Counted from the stretch's first letter, positions 31,273 to 38,921 are shown. The stretch is DNA of 39,809 nt from an uncultured bacterium (GCA_949293245.1 CASFCS010000021.1:1-39809); one strand, 5' to 3'. Notes: generated by a model not told the origin, from the letters alone. Numbers and translations: made by a program.

Positions 31273-31671
31273 TCAATCCTCCATCATGATCTCAAAAAGT
31301 TGGTTGAGCCGCTCCCGGCGGCCCTGGAGCCACAGCCAGCCGAACAGGGTCTCCAGGGCGGTGGCGGTCTGGTACTCCTCCCGGCTGGCGGCCTTGGGCA
31401 CCCCGTGGACCTTGGCGTTGCGCCCCCGGTGAAAGGCCTCCCCCTCCTCCTCCTCCAGCAATGGGAGGAGCTTCTCCGCCCGCGCCGCCTGGGCCGGGGC
31501 GGCCACCAGCTCCACCGTGGCCCGGTGCAGCCCCCGGTTGGTGGCCTTGCCGTGGAGGATGAGCCAGGAGCGCACCATCAGCTCGTACACCCCGTCCCCT
31601 ATGTGGGCCAGGCCCAGGTTGCTGATCTGATTGATCTTGTCGCGCTCCAGCGCCAGGGAAAAATAGTCCAT
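31273..31671 (-). CDS. mrnC: Mini-ribonuclease 3 (MrnC)
   Basis: MrnC is an RNase III-like enzyme without the dsRNA-binding domain, which matures the 3' and 5' ends of 23S rRNA. The 132-residue product has the RNase III signature region LGLAHIGDGVYELMVRS (19-35) with the catalytic Asp, and the conserved HRGRNAKVHGVP segment. The start has AGGAG at proper spacing. It heads the unit mrnC-rqcH and is read from a good promoter at 31737-31765. Confidence 0.93.
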   Translation of the reverse strand: MDYFSLALERDKINQISNLGLAHIGDGVYELMVRSWLILHGKATNRGLHRATVELVAAPAQAARAEKLLPLLEEEEGEAFHRGRNAKVHGVPKAASREEYQTATALETLFGWLWLQGRRERLNQLFEIMMED

Positions 31672-31736
31672 ATCTCTTGCTCCTGTCCGGGGCTGCGCCC
31701 CATGTTCCGCCGCCCGGGGGCGGTTTGGTGGAACAC

Positions 31737-31765
31737 ATTATACCCCAAAGGCCCGCAGAGCACAA
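31737..31765 (-). promoter_or_regulatory. mrnC promoter
   Basis: On the - strand, TTGTGC (31765-31760), 17 bp and TATAAT (31742-31737). It is back-to-back with the gntR promoter, with the two -35 boxes 6 bp apart. The leader contains two short GC-rich hairpins. Confidence 0.65.
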
Positions 31766-31771
31766 GGTCCC

Positions 31772-31800
31772 TTGACTTTCTGCCCTATCTGCATTACAAT
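31772..31800 (+). promoter_or_regulatory. gntR promoter
   Basis: TTGACT (31772-31777), 17 bp and TACAAT (31795-31800). The -10 box lies inside the 31786-31814 operator dyad, which implies repression by the encoded regulator. Confidence 0.75.
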
Positions 31801-31814
31801 ATATAATACAGATA
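31786..31814. promoter_or_regulatory. Long palindromic operator of the GntR-type regulator
   Basis: TATCTG-n-ATTA-N7-TAAT-n-CAGATA is a 29-bp near-perfect palindrome centred on 31800, covering the -10 box and start region. Its length and symmetry fit a dimeric GntR/YtrA-type repressor; autoregulation is inferred. Confidence 0.7.
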
Positions 31815-31833
31815 AGACATGGGAGGTGACGCC

Positions 31834-32226
31834 ATGCTGCTCACACTTGACTTCAACCTGGATGTGCCCATCTACCAGCAGATCCGGGACCAGATCGTCC
31901 TGGGGGTGGCCCAGGGGCGGCTGGCCCCCGGGGAGCGCCTGCCCTCCATCCGGGCTCTGGCCCAGGAGGCGGGGGTGAACATGATGACGGTGAACAAGGC
32001 CTACCAGCTGCTGCGGCAGGAGGGGTACGTGGTCTCCGACCGGCGCAGCGGGGTGTGTGTAGCGGGCTCACCCCCGGCCACCGGCCTGGAGGAGCGCACC
32101 CGCCGGGCCCTGCGCCTGGCGGTGAGCGAGGCCCGGCTCCACGCCGTGCCCCTGGAGGAGCTGCTGGAGCTGTGCCGGTCCTACTACAACCAATCGGAAA
32201 CGGAGGGAGACAAATGTTCCAACTGA
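31834..32226 (+). CDS. GntR-family (YtrA-like) transcriptional regulator
   Basis: A 130-residue regulator of the YtrA/YhcF subgroup: an N-terminal winged helix (LPSIRALAQEAGVNMMTVNKAY at about 36-57) and only a short helical dimerisation tail. Start ATG 31834 has GGGAGGTGA 4-8 bp upstream. A long palindrome covers its -10 box. Relatives usually control an adjacent ABC transporter, but here the gene overlaps by 13 bp a DUF5808-type membrane protein instead. Confidence 0.92.
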   Translation: MLLTLDFNLDVPIYQQIRDQIVLGVAQGRLAPGERLPSIRALAQEAGVNMMTVNKAYQLLRQEGYVVSDRRSGVCVAGSPPATGLEERTRRALRLAVSEARLHAVPLEELLELCRSYYNQSETEGDKCSN

Positions 32227-33572
32227 TTATGGCGGTGGTTCTCTACCCCTCGCTGGCCATCATCTTCTTTCTGCTGCGGGACGCCACCCGGCCCAAAAAG
32301 AACCTGATTTTGGAGGTCACTCTCCCCTACGAGGGCCAGCGGGATGAGGAGGTCCTGGCCCTGTGCAAGTCCTTCCGGCGGGTGCTGCTGGCCGTCTTTC
32401 TGGCCCTCACCGCCGCCATGGCGCCTTTGTTCTTCCTCCCCTCCATGGGCCTTTTTATGACGGGCATCCTGCTGTGGCTGGACCTGGCCATCATTTGCCC
32501 TTACGTGGTGTTCGCCTTCTGGCGGGGAAAGCTCATGAAGCTCAAGGCGGCCCGGGGCTGGCGGGCCGACGGGGGGCAGCGGCTGGCGGATCTCACCGTG
32601 GCCGCCCGGCCGGTGAAGCGCCTGTCCCCTTTGTGGTTCCTGCCCCCCCTGGCGGCCAGCGCCGTGCCGGTGGTGGCGTCGGCGGCGGCCCTCAGCCGCT
32701 CCCCGGACGAGGTGTGGATGCTGGCGGTCTATCTCGTTGACCTGGCCCTCATCCCCCTGTTTTTCGCCTTCCACCGCATCATCTACCGCCAGGCCTCCGA
32801 GGCGGTGGACCGGGACACGGACCTCACCCAGGCCCTCACCCAGGCCAGGCGGTACCAGTGGTCCCGGTTCTGGCTGGCGGCCGCCTGGCTCACCGGCGCT
32901 TTCAACCTGGGGATCTGGCTCCTGCGGGACAGCGCCCTGGGGTTCCTGGTGGTGACCCTGGTGTACTGCGGGGTGCTGCTGGCCCTGTGCCTGGCCACCG
33001 AGCTGGCCGCCCGGCGGGCCCAGGAGGCCCTCACCCGCTCCACCGGCCAGGACTACTACGTGGACACCGACGACAACTGGCTGTGGGGTCTGCTCTACTA
33101 TAACCCCAACGACAGCCACCTGATGATCAACAACCGCACCGGCATGGGCACCAGTATGAACCTGGCCCGGCCCGCGGGCATGGCCCTGGCGGTGCTCAGC
33201 GGCCTGATCATGGCGGCCATGCCCCTCGTGGGGGTGTGGGTGCTCTCCCTGGAGAGCACCCCGGTGACTCTGGCCCTGGAGGGGGAGGCCCTGGTGGCCC
33301 GCCACGTGGGGACGGAATACGCCATCCCCCTGGAGGACATCGCCTCGGCGGAGCTGGTGGACACCCTGGAGGACCCCCGGCGGGTGGCGGGCACCGCCAT
33401 GGACAACGCCCTCACCGGCCGCTTTCAGGTGGCCGGCGAGCGCTGCACCCTGTGCCTGGATCCCCAGTCGCCCCCCTTTCTGCGGGTGGTCCTCACCTCA
33501 GGGGAGGTGTACTACCTGGGGGACCGGGACCCCGGCCTCACCCAGGCCCTTCTCGCCGCCCTTTCGCCCTAG
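32214..33572 (+). CDS. DUF5808/DUF1648-type membrane protein
   Basis: The 452-residue protein has about nine hydrophobic segments (near 2-20, 60-80, 85-105, 140-165, 172-190, 220-240, 245-265, 320-350). It carries a cytoplasmic DUF5808 motif DDNWLWGLLYYNPND near 282-296 and NNRTGMGTSMNLA after it. The C-terminal 100 residues look like a PH-type beta domain. Biochemical role is unknown; such proteins often accompany small GntR regulators. It overlaps gntR by 13 bp, so the two are coupled. Its stop codon shares CTAG with the convergent gene. Confidence 0.85.
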   Translation: MFQLIMAVVLYPSLAIIFFLLRDATRPKKNLILEVTLPYEGQRDEEVLALCKSFRRVLLAVFLALTAAMAPLFFLPSMGLFMTGILLWLDLAIICPYVVFAFWRGKLMKLKAARGWRADGGQRLADLTVAARPVKRLSPLWFLPPLAASAVPVVASAAALSRSPDEVWMLAVYLVDLALIPLFFAFHRIIYRQASEAVDRDTDLTQALTQARRYQWSRFWLAAAWLTGAFNLGIWLLRDSALGFLVVTLVYCGVLLALCLATELAARRAQEALTRSTGQDYYVDTDDNWLWGLLYYNPNDSHLMINNRTGMGTSMNLARPAGMALAVLSGLIMAAMPLVGVWVLSLESTPVTLALEGEALVARHVGTEYAIPLEDIASAELVDTLEDPRRVAGTAMDNALTGRFQVAGERCTLCLDPQSPPFLRVVLTSGEVYYLGDRDPGLTQALLAALSP

Positions 33573-34081
33573 GGCGGCATCACCGGCCAGCCCGTCTGGT
33601 CAAAGAGAAAGACCCACCACGACCCCTCCCGCCCGCTGAAGCGGCTGGCAAAGCAGAACAGCTCCGGCATGGGAAAGCCCCTGGGCGTCACGGGGAACTC
33701 CGCCCGCCAGCCCTCCCCCTCCCGGCGGCAGCGGCCGCCGGGGGGCAGGCGCCGGAAATAGGGGCGGTGGGGAAAGGCGGCCTCCAGGGCGGCAGGGGGC
33801 TGCCAGCCCGCCCCCCGCTGGAAGGAAAAGGTCAGGGCGCACTCCACCCCCTGGACGGGCCAGGCCCCCGCCCCCCGCAGTCTCCCCTTCTCCAGGGTGC
33901 GGCGCAGCTCCAGCCGCCCGCCGGCAGCCGGGGTCAGGGTCCCCAGCTCCAGGGCGCCTCCCGCCCCCCGGGCCCTGGCATGGTAGAGGCCCCTGCCGTC
34001 GTCCCCTCGGCTCACCGCCAGGACCACCCGCTCCCCCCTGTCCTCCAGGGTCCATGTGACCTTGTCTCCCCCGTCTCTCAA
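33569..34081 (-). CDS. Conserved protein of unknown function (170 aa)
   Basis: No known family is recognised. The product is a soluble, beta-rich protein (WTLEDRGERVVLAVSR, DGRGLYHARARGAGG, LELRRTLEKG) with a basic middle and a C-terminal WWVFLFDQTGWPVMPP tail. No signal peptide is visible. The earliest start is TTG at 34081, lacking a good ribosome site; a later start is possible. The stop overlaps the convergent DUF5808 gene at CTAG. It lies just after a strong terminator, so its promoter would have to be inside or just after that hairpin. Confidence 0.6.
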   Translation of the reverse strand: MRDGGDKVTWTLEDRGERVVLAVSRGDDGRGLYHARARGAGGALELGTLTPAAGGRLELRRTLEKGRLRGAGAWPVQGVECALTFSFQRGAGWQPPAALEAAFPHRPYFRRLPPGGRCRREGEGWRAEFPVTPRGFPMPELFCFASRFSGREGSWWVFLFDQTGWPVMPP

Positions 34082-34087
34082 AACAGC

Positions 34088-34121
34088 ACGCCCCCGGCAC
34101 CAGTAGATGTGCCGGGGGCGT
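34088..34121 (-). terminator. Terminator after the secreted protein gene
   Basis: ACGCCCCCGGCAC (34088-34100), an 8-nt loop and the exact complement (34109-34121), followed on the - strand by GCTGTTTTG. It ends the gene at 34149-34667. Confidence 0.8.
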
Positions 34122-34148
34122 CAATTATGTGTGGAATATGGCCCTTTG

Positions 34149-34667
34149 TCAGGAGATGGTATAGCTCCCCCGCACCAGCAGCTTGGTGGTGGCCGCCGTG
34201 GCGGTGACCGACCGGGTGTCGATGGTGACCATATAGAGGTGGTTGGTCACCAGGGCCCCGCCGTTGTTGAGGGTGGTGCCGGCAGTGGTGTCGATCAGGC
34301 CGGGGCTGGAGGAGGAGACGCACTTGGCGCTGCCCACCCGCAGCATCACCTCGCACCCCACCTCCCCGGTGAGGGTCTGGCCGCTGGTGAGGGTGACCAC
34401 CTGGTAGGTGGAGGAGGAGGCGCTCCCCTGGCCCAGCTGGTCCTCCCACTGGTCAATGGCGGCGTCCAGGTCGGACTTGAGCTGGGTCTCGTTGTCCGCC
34501 ACCGCCTGGTCCACCTCCTCCATCACCTGGGGCTGGAACACCCCGGTGAGGTAGCTCAACGTCACCAGGGGGTCCCCGGAGGAGCCGGCAGTGCCGGCGG
34601 CGGCTGCGGCGGTGACCACGGCGGTGAGGCCCACCGCGGCCAGCAGGATCTTGTGCTTCTTCTTCAT
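34149..34667 (-). CDS. Secreted protein of unknown function
   Basis: The 172-residue product has a typical signal peptide (KKKHK, then an Ala/Val-rich core to about residue 25) and is otherwise polar and Thr/Ser-rich. The mature part starts near GSSGDPLVTLSYLTGVFQP. A helical segment (about 48-78) precedes a beta-rich domain containing TLTSGQTLTGEVGCEVMLR. I have seen similar short secreted proteins in other clostridia, all unannotated, so no function is given. It has a terminator downstream; the start ATG 34667 follows an AAGGAAA site. Confidence 0.75.
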   Translation of the reverse strand: MKKKHKILLAAVGLTAVVTAAAAAGTAGSSGDPLVTLSYLTGVFQPQVMEEVDQAVADNETQLKSDLDAAIDQWEDQLGQGSASSSTYQVVTLTSGQTLTGEVGCEVMLRVGSAKCVSSSSPGLIDTTAGTTLNNGGALVTNHLYMVTIDTRSVTATAATTKLLVRGSYTIS

Positions 34668-34774
34668 ATGTATACCGTTTCCTTTTCTTAGTTTACCAGC
34701 CCCCCAGAGGGGGCATCACCTTTGCATCCGCCCGGCGGCCGCGGCCATGGCGGCCGCCGGAACGGCGTTTGCGT

Positions 34775-35140
34775 TTACACCAGCTCCTCCGGGTGGAGGC
34801 CAAAGCTCACGGCGATGGCGGAATCCACCTGGTGCATGACAGTCTCGTCCACCCGGCCCATATGTTCCCGCAGCCGCCTCTTGTCCAGGGTCCGGATCTG
34901 CTCCAGCAGCACCACCGAGTCCTTGGGCAGGCCAAAGCTGCGGGCCGCCAGAGAGATGTGGGTGGGAAGGCGGGCCTTCCCCGTCTGGGAGGTGATGGCC
35001 GCTGCGATCACAGTGGGGCTGTGCCGGTTGCCGGTGTCATTCTGTACGATGAGTACCGGGCGCACGCCCCCCTGCTCGCTGCCCACCACCGGGCTCAGGT
35101 CGGCATAGAAAATGTCCCCTCGTTTCACGCTGTTGTCCAC
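34775..35140 (-). CDS. mazF: MazF/NdoA-type mRNA interferase without visible antitoxin
   Basis: MazF is a sequence-specific single-strand endoribonuclease. The 121-residue product matches the Firmicutes NdoA form: RGDIFYADLSPVVGSEQGG near 7-25 and RPVLIVQNDTGN (27-38), then AAAITSQTGKARLPTHI. In Bacillus the order is alr-ndoAI-ndoA, with the antitoxin immediately upstream. Here only 142 bp separate it from alr, too short for NdoAI, and no ribbon-helix-helix frame is present. Start is GTG at 35140 without a strong SD; a GTG at 35128 is possible. Confidence 0.92.
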   Translation of the reverse strand: MDNSVKRGDIFYADLSPVVGSEQGGVRPVLIVQNDTGNRHSPTVIAAAITSQTGKARLPTHISLAARSFGLPKDSVVLLEQIRTLDKRRLREHMGRVDETVMHQVDSAIAVSFGLHPEELV

Positions 35141-35282
35141 AGAACTTCACACTCCGCCGGATCATAGTCTCGGCCTACTGATTATGTAGACCGGTCACTA
35201 CAATTCTCCCACGGTAGGGCGGGGTTTATACGCGGCGGCGGGAAATCCCCCCGCCTGCTCCGCCGCGGCTCCCCACAGCATT

Positions 35283-36413
35283 CTATGCGTCTGTCAAAAT
35301 TCTGGGCACACGGCGTGACACCGCGCACAGCAGTTCATAGGAGATGGTACCCACGGTCTGGGCGGCCCGCTCCACGCCGGCCTCCCCGCCGTACACCACC
35401 GCCACGTCCCCGGGGGCCACCTTGTCCCCCGGCTCCAGCCGGACCATGCACATGTCCATGCACACCCGGCCGGTGATGGGGCGCAGCGCGCCCCCCAGCT
35501 CCACCACGCCCCTGCCGGAGAGGAGCCGGGGCAGTCCGTCGGCGTAGCCGATGGGGAGCACCGCCAGGCGGCAGCCCTCCTCCCCGGTCCAGGCGGTGTG
35601 GCCGTAACTCACACCCACGCCGGCGGGCAGCTCCCGCACGGCGGCCACCCGGGTCTTGAGGGTCATCACCGGCCGCAGCCCCTCCGGCGGGAGGGGACAG
35701 CCGGGGTCGGGGGCGTGGCCGTACAGGGCGATGCCGGGGCGCACCAGGTCCATATGGGTACAGGGATAGTGTAACACAGCGGCGCTGGCGGCGCAATGGC
35801 GGAATTTGAAGGAAATTCCATATTCTTCCCTTAAAAGACCGATCACTCGCTCAAACCGGGCCAGCTGGTCCATGGTGTACGCCTGGTCGTCATCGGCGGC
35901 GGCGAAGTGGGTGTAGATCCCCTCCGCCTCCACCCCCGGCAGGGCGCACAGGGCCGCCAGGGCGGCGGCGCAGGCCGGGGCGTCGTAGGCCGGGCAGCCC
36001 AGGCGGGACATGCCCGTGTCCACCTTCAGGTGGACCACCGCCCTCTTCCCCAGCTTCCCGGCGGCGTCGGACAAAGCCTTGGCCAGGGCGGGCTCAAACA
36101 CCGTCTGGGTGAGGCCCAGCTCCACCACCTCCTCCGCCTCCTCCGGGGGGGTGGCCCCCAGGATCAGGATGGGGGAAGTGATGCCCCCCCGGCGGAGGGC
36201 CGCCCCCTCCTCCAGACAGGCCACCGCCAGGTACTCCGCCCCCAGCTCCTCCAGGCGGCGGGCCACCGGCAGGGCCCCATGGCCGTAGGCGTCGGCCTTC
36301 ACTACTCCCACAAAGCCGCAGCCCGGCTTGAGCAGGCCCCGGAGGGCCCGGTAATTGTGTTCCAGATTGTCCAGGCTGATCTCAGCCCAGGTGCGCCCGC
36401 GGGCGGTATCCAT
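35283..36413 (-). CDS. alr: Alanine racemase
   Basis: Alr makes D-alanine for peptidoglycan and, in spore formers, affects germination. The 376-residue product has the PLP lysine near 39 in VVKADAYGHG, the second catalytic Tyr in VGVSYGHTAW and the conserved RPGIALYG. ATG 36413 lies 9 bp after GGGAG; an ATG nine bp upstream abuts that site and is less likely. It lies in the order nnr - YdcC-like lipoprotein - alr - mazF, matching the Bacillus ydcC-alr-ndoA region. A GC-rich inverted repeat at 35231-35267 without a T-run may be its weak terminator. Confidence 0.95.
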   Translation of the reverse strand: MDTARGRTWAEISLDNLEHNYRALRGLLKPGCGFVGVVKADAYGHGALPVARRLEELGAEYLAVACLEEGAALRRGGITSPILILGATPPEEAEEVVELGLTQTVFEPALAKALSDAAGKLGKRAVVHLKVDTGMSRLGCPAYDAPACAAALAALCALPGVEAEGIYTHFAAADDDQAYTMDQLARFERVIGLLREEYGISFKFRHCAASAAVLHYPCTHMDLVRPGIALYGHAPDPGCPLPPEGLRPVMTLKTRVAAVRELPAGVGVSYGHTAWTGEEGCRLAVLPIGYADGLPRLLSGRGVVELGGALRPITGRVCMDMCMVRLEPGDKVAPGDVAVVYGGEAGVERAAQTVGTISYELLCAVSRRVPRILTDA

Positions 36414-36451
36414 GGCATCCATCTCCCGTGTCAGAGTGTCAAAAGCAAAGG

Positions 36452-36473
36452 GGCGCCCCGGGGACGGGGCGCC
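36452..36473 (-). terminator. Terminator after the YdcC-like gene
   Basis: GGCGCCCCG (36452-36460), a GGGA loop and CGGGGCGCC form a perfect stem. The following - strand sequence is CCTTTGCTTTT. It separates the lipoprotein gene from alr. Confidence 0.75.
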
Positions 36474-36510
36474 GCCTTCCTAGTTCTCTATCATACTGTG
36501 TCCGCCGGCG

Positions 36511-37104
36511 CTATGCAAGAGTAAAGGCGGAAAAGATGGCCGTGAGCACCAGGGTACCCTGGGAAAAGATCTCCCCCCGGACCAGCGCCCGGGAGTCCGG
36601 GTCGAACCAGAGGGTGCAGGAGGTCCCCTCCCCGCTCTGGTCCTCCGGCTGGCAGAACTCCACCCGCAGGCAGTCCGACTCCCCCAGCTTCTCCATGGTG
36701 CACCGGGCCATATAGCCCTGGGTGATCTCCTCCAGCAGGTAGGGCATGGCCCCCAGAGGGGAGAGCCCCTCCTGGGTGAGGTACCCCGTCCCCAGGCTGA
36801 CCCCCTGGTACTCCAGGGTGGTCTCCCCCGCCCGCACCCTGGCAGTGATGCCCTGGAGCAGCTCCGGCTCCGTCACCGTGAGGGTGAGCCCCTCCTCCCG
36901 GTCCCACGCCAGGTCCACCCCCAGGTCGTACACCCGCTGGCCGTAGTCCGCGGTGATGGTGCCCTGGGCGGTGATGGTCTGGGCGGTGAGGTAGGCCTCC
37001 CGCACCTCCAGCGCCAGGTCCCTGGTGCGGGCGCTCTCATCCGCGCCGCACCCCGTCAGCAGCAGCACCGCCGCCGCCATGGCCCACACTCCGCCGTTTC
37101 TCAA
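36511..37104 (-). CDS. YdcC-like lipoprotein (LolA-like fold)
   Basis: The 197-residue lipoprotein has a short signal MRNGGVWAMAAAV and a lipobox LLTGC with Cys19. The rest has repeated strands (TITADYGQRVYDLGVDLAWD, CTLWFDPDSRALVRGE) like the LolA/YdcC fold, and sits between nnr and alr as ydcC does in Bacillus. It is likely an outer-face membrane lipoprotein, perhaps sporulation-linked. Start: TTG 37104 has AGGGGG seven bp before it; GTG 37110 or ATG 37074 are alternatives. It starts 14 bp after the nnr stop. Confidence 0.78.
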   Translation of the reverse strand: MRNGGVWAMAAAVLLLTGCGADESARTRDLALEVREAYLTAQTITAQGTITADYGQRVYDLGVDLAWDREEGLTLTVTEPELLQGITARVRAGETTLEYQGVSLGTGYLTQEGLSPLGAMPYLLEEITQGYMARCTMEKLGESDCLRVEFCQPEDQSGEGTSCTLWFDPDSRALVRGEIFSQGTLVLTAIFSAFTLA

Positions 37105-37118
37105 TGACACGCCCCCTG

Positions 37119-38666
37119 TCAGTTCTCCTCCATGGCGTCCAGAATGGCCTGGGGGATCTTCTCCGCCAGGTCCCCCGGCGTCATGCCGTAGGTCCCCTTC
37201 TCCGCGGCGCACAGGTCTCCGGCGTAGCCGTGGAGCCACACCGCCGCGGCGGCGGCCTCCACCGGGTGGATGCCCTGGCCCATCAGGGAGAGGATCATGC
37301 CCCCCAGGATGTCCCCGCTGCCCCCCTTGGCCATGCCGCAGTTGCCGGTGGTGTTGAGGAACACCCGGCCGTCCGGCGCCGCCACCACGGTGCAGTGCCC
37401 CTTGAGCACCACCACGCAGCTGTGGGCGGCGGCAAAGTCCCGGGCGGCGGCGATGCGGTCCCCGCCGGACAGGTCCACCCCCAGCCGGGCAAACTCCCCG
37501 TCGTGGGGGGTGATCACCGTGATGTGCTGCCTGCGCGCGTCCAGTGTATCTATATGCCCCTCCATGGCGTTTATGCCGTCGGCGTCCAGCACCAGGGGGG
37601 TGCGCACTGTGGACACCACCGTCCGCACCACCAGCTCCGCCGCCGGGGAGCGGCCCAGGCCGGGGCCCAGAAGGCAGGCGTCCTTCCCCGGCAGCTGGGT
37701 GAAGAGGGTGAGGGCCGCCTCCTCCGCCAGGGCCCCGTTGGAGCCCCCGGGGAGGGGGGCCGCCATGACCTCGTCGCACTTACCGGCAATGATGGGGTAG
37801 ACCTTCTCGGGCACCCCCAGGTAGATGAGCCCCGCGCCGCTGCGCAAAGCCCCCCTGGCGGCCAGCACCGGGGCCCCGGTGAAGCCCACGCTGCCCCCCA
37901 CGATGTACACCCGGCCGAAGTCCCCCTTGTGGGCGTCGGGAGCCCGGCGGGGCAGCACCCGCCCCACCCACTGCCTGTCCACTGCCGTGATGGGGAAGGT
38001 CTCCCCCTCCACCAGGTCGGCGGGGATACCGATGTCCTCCACCACCAGGCGGCCGGTACACAGCCCCCCCTTCCCCACAAAATGGCCCGGCTTGGGCAGG
38101 GTGAAGGTGACGGTACACAGGCAGTCGGGGGCGCTGCCCAGCAGCGCGCCGGTGTCGGCCTCCACCCCGCTGGGCAGGTCCACCGCCACAGTTTTCCCCT
38201 GCCCGTAGGTGTTCAGAATGGCCAGACCGGTGAGGGCCGGTCCCCGCACCTGGTCGTGGAGCCCCACCCCCAGGATGGCGTCCACAAACAGGCGGCTGCG
38301 GCGGAAGTGGTCGGTCTGGCCCATGCTCTCGCTGGCCAGGTCCTCCAGACAGCCCCCCTCCGCCTCCAGGCGGCGGGCCATCTCCCGGGTGTCCGCCGTC
38401 ATCTTCTCCCGGGCTCCCACCAGGAAGGCACGGGCGGCCACACCGGCCCGGCGCAGCAGCCGGGCGGCGGCCACGCCGTCGCCGCCGTTGTTCCCCGGGC
38501 CGCACAGCACCGTCACCGGGGCGCCCTTTGCCTCCCCCAGAAGAGCCAGCACCTGCCGGGCCACGCCGGCGGCGGCCCGCTCCATCAGCTCCAGGGACGG
38601 CACTCCCCTTTCGTTGATCGCCTTTTCATCCAACCGTTTACACTGCTCTGCCGTGGCCACTCGCAT
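37119..38666 (-). CDS. nnr: Bifunctional NAD(P)H-hydrate epimerase/dehydratase
   Basis: This enzyme repairs hydrated NADH/NADPH: the N-terminal NnrE (YjeF_N) domain (about 1-210) epimerises them, and the C-terminal NnrD carbohydrate-kinase domain (about 225-515) dehydrates them with ADP. VLCGPGNNGGDGVAAARLL (about 52-70) and AKGGSGDILGGMI (about 430-442) are signature motifs. The length of 515 residues is normal. The start at 38666 (MRVATAEQC) has GGGGAG 8 bp upstream. It heads the nnr-lipoprotein-alr-mazF series; a palindrome 30-55 bp upstream may control it. Confidence 0.95.
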   Translation of the reverse strand: MRVATAEQCKRLDEKAINERGVPSLELMERAAAGVARQVLALLGEAKGAPVTVLCGPGNNGGDGVAAARLLRRAGVAARAFLVGAREKMTADTREMARRLEAEGGCLEDLASESMGQTDHFRRSRLFVDAILGVGLHDQVRGPALTGLAILNTYGQGKTVAVDLPSGVEADTGALLGSAPDCLCTVTFTLPKPGHFVGKGGLCTGRLVVEDIGIPADLVEGETFPITAVDRQWVGRVLPRRAPDAHKGDFGRVYIVGGSVGFTGAPVLAARGALRSGAGLIYLGVPEKVYPIIAGKCDEVMAAPLPGGSNGALAEEAALTLFTQLPGKDACLLGPGLGRSPAAELVVRTVVSTVRTPLVLDADGINAMEGHIDTLDARRQHITVITPHDGEFARLGVDLSGGDRIAAARDFAAAHSCVVVLKGHCTVVAAPDGRVFLNTTGNCGMAKGGSGDILGGMILSLMGQGIHPVEAAAAAVWLHGYAGDLCAAEKGTYGMTPGDLAEKIPQAILDAMEEN

Positions 38667-38697
38667 CTGCAAGCTCCCCCTCCCCATATCTCACCAC

Positions 38698-38723
38698 CCT
38701 GTAAATGAGTATACATTTACAGG
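38698..38723. promoter_or_regulatory. Perfect palindrome upstream of nnr
   Basis: CCTGTAAATG (38698-38707), AGTATA and CATTTACAGG (38714-38723) give 10-bp arms with a 6-bp centre. On the - strand TATACT in the centre could be the -10 of nnr, so a bound protein would block transcription. The motif does not match an operator I can name. Confidence 0.6.
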
Positions 38724-38892
38724 GACGTTCAGGTCGCGTATATGGATTATCATACCATATCATGTTCCATTTGTATAGTTGGTGTGGAAAAGCCGCCGTT
38801 TTTCAGCAGAAAAACGCACGCTGTGTACCTGCATTTTTATGCAGTCCCTCCGGTTGGTACAGGCGCCCCCTGGTCCTGCATCCAATCCCCTC
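38724..38892. other. Structured non-coding stretch between nnr and pheS
   Basis: No gene is seen here. The AT-rich part up to about 38790 has several -10-like hexamers on the - strand. Inverted repeats follow: CGTTTTT-CAGCAG-AAAAACG (38797-38816), TGCAT-TTTT-ATGCA (38830-38843), and flanking TGTACC/GGTACA (38824-38829 and 38856-38861). Confidence 0.45.
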
Positions 38893-38921
38893 TTGCTTTT
38901 TTCTCCCCGATGTGATATAAA
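38893..38921 (+). promoter_or_regulatory. Promoter of the pheS T-box leader
   Basis: TTGCTT (38893-38898), 17 bp and TATAAA (38916-38921), with TG one base before the -10. The expected start is near 38928, at the beginning of T-box stem I. Confidence 0.6.

Noticed and set aside
35141-35282. Hidden MazE/NdoAI antitoxin gene
   Set aside because: The interval is too short for the usual antitoxin and has stops in the relevant frames; no ribbon-helix-helix sequence is seen.
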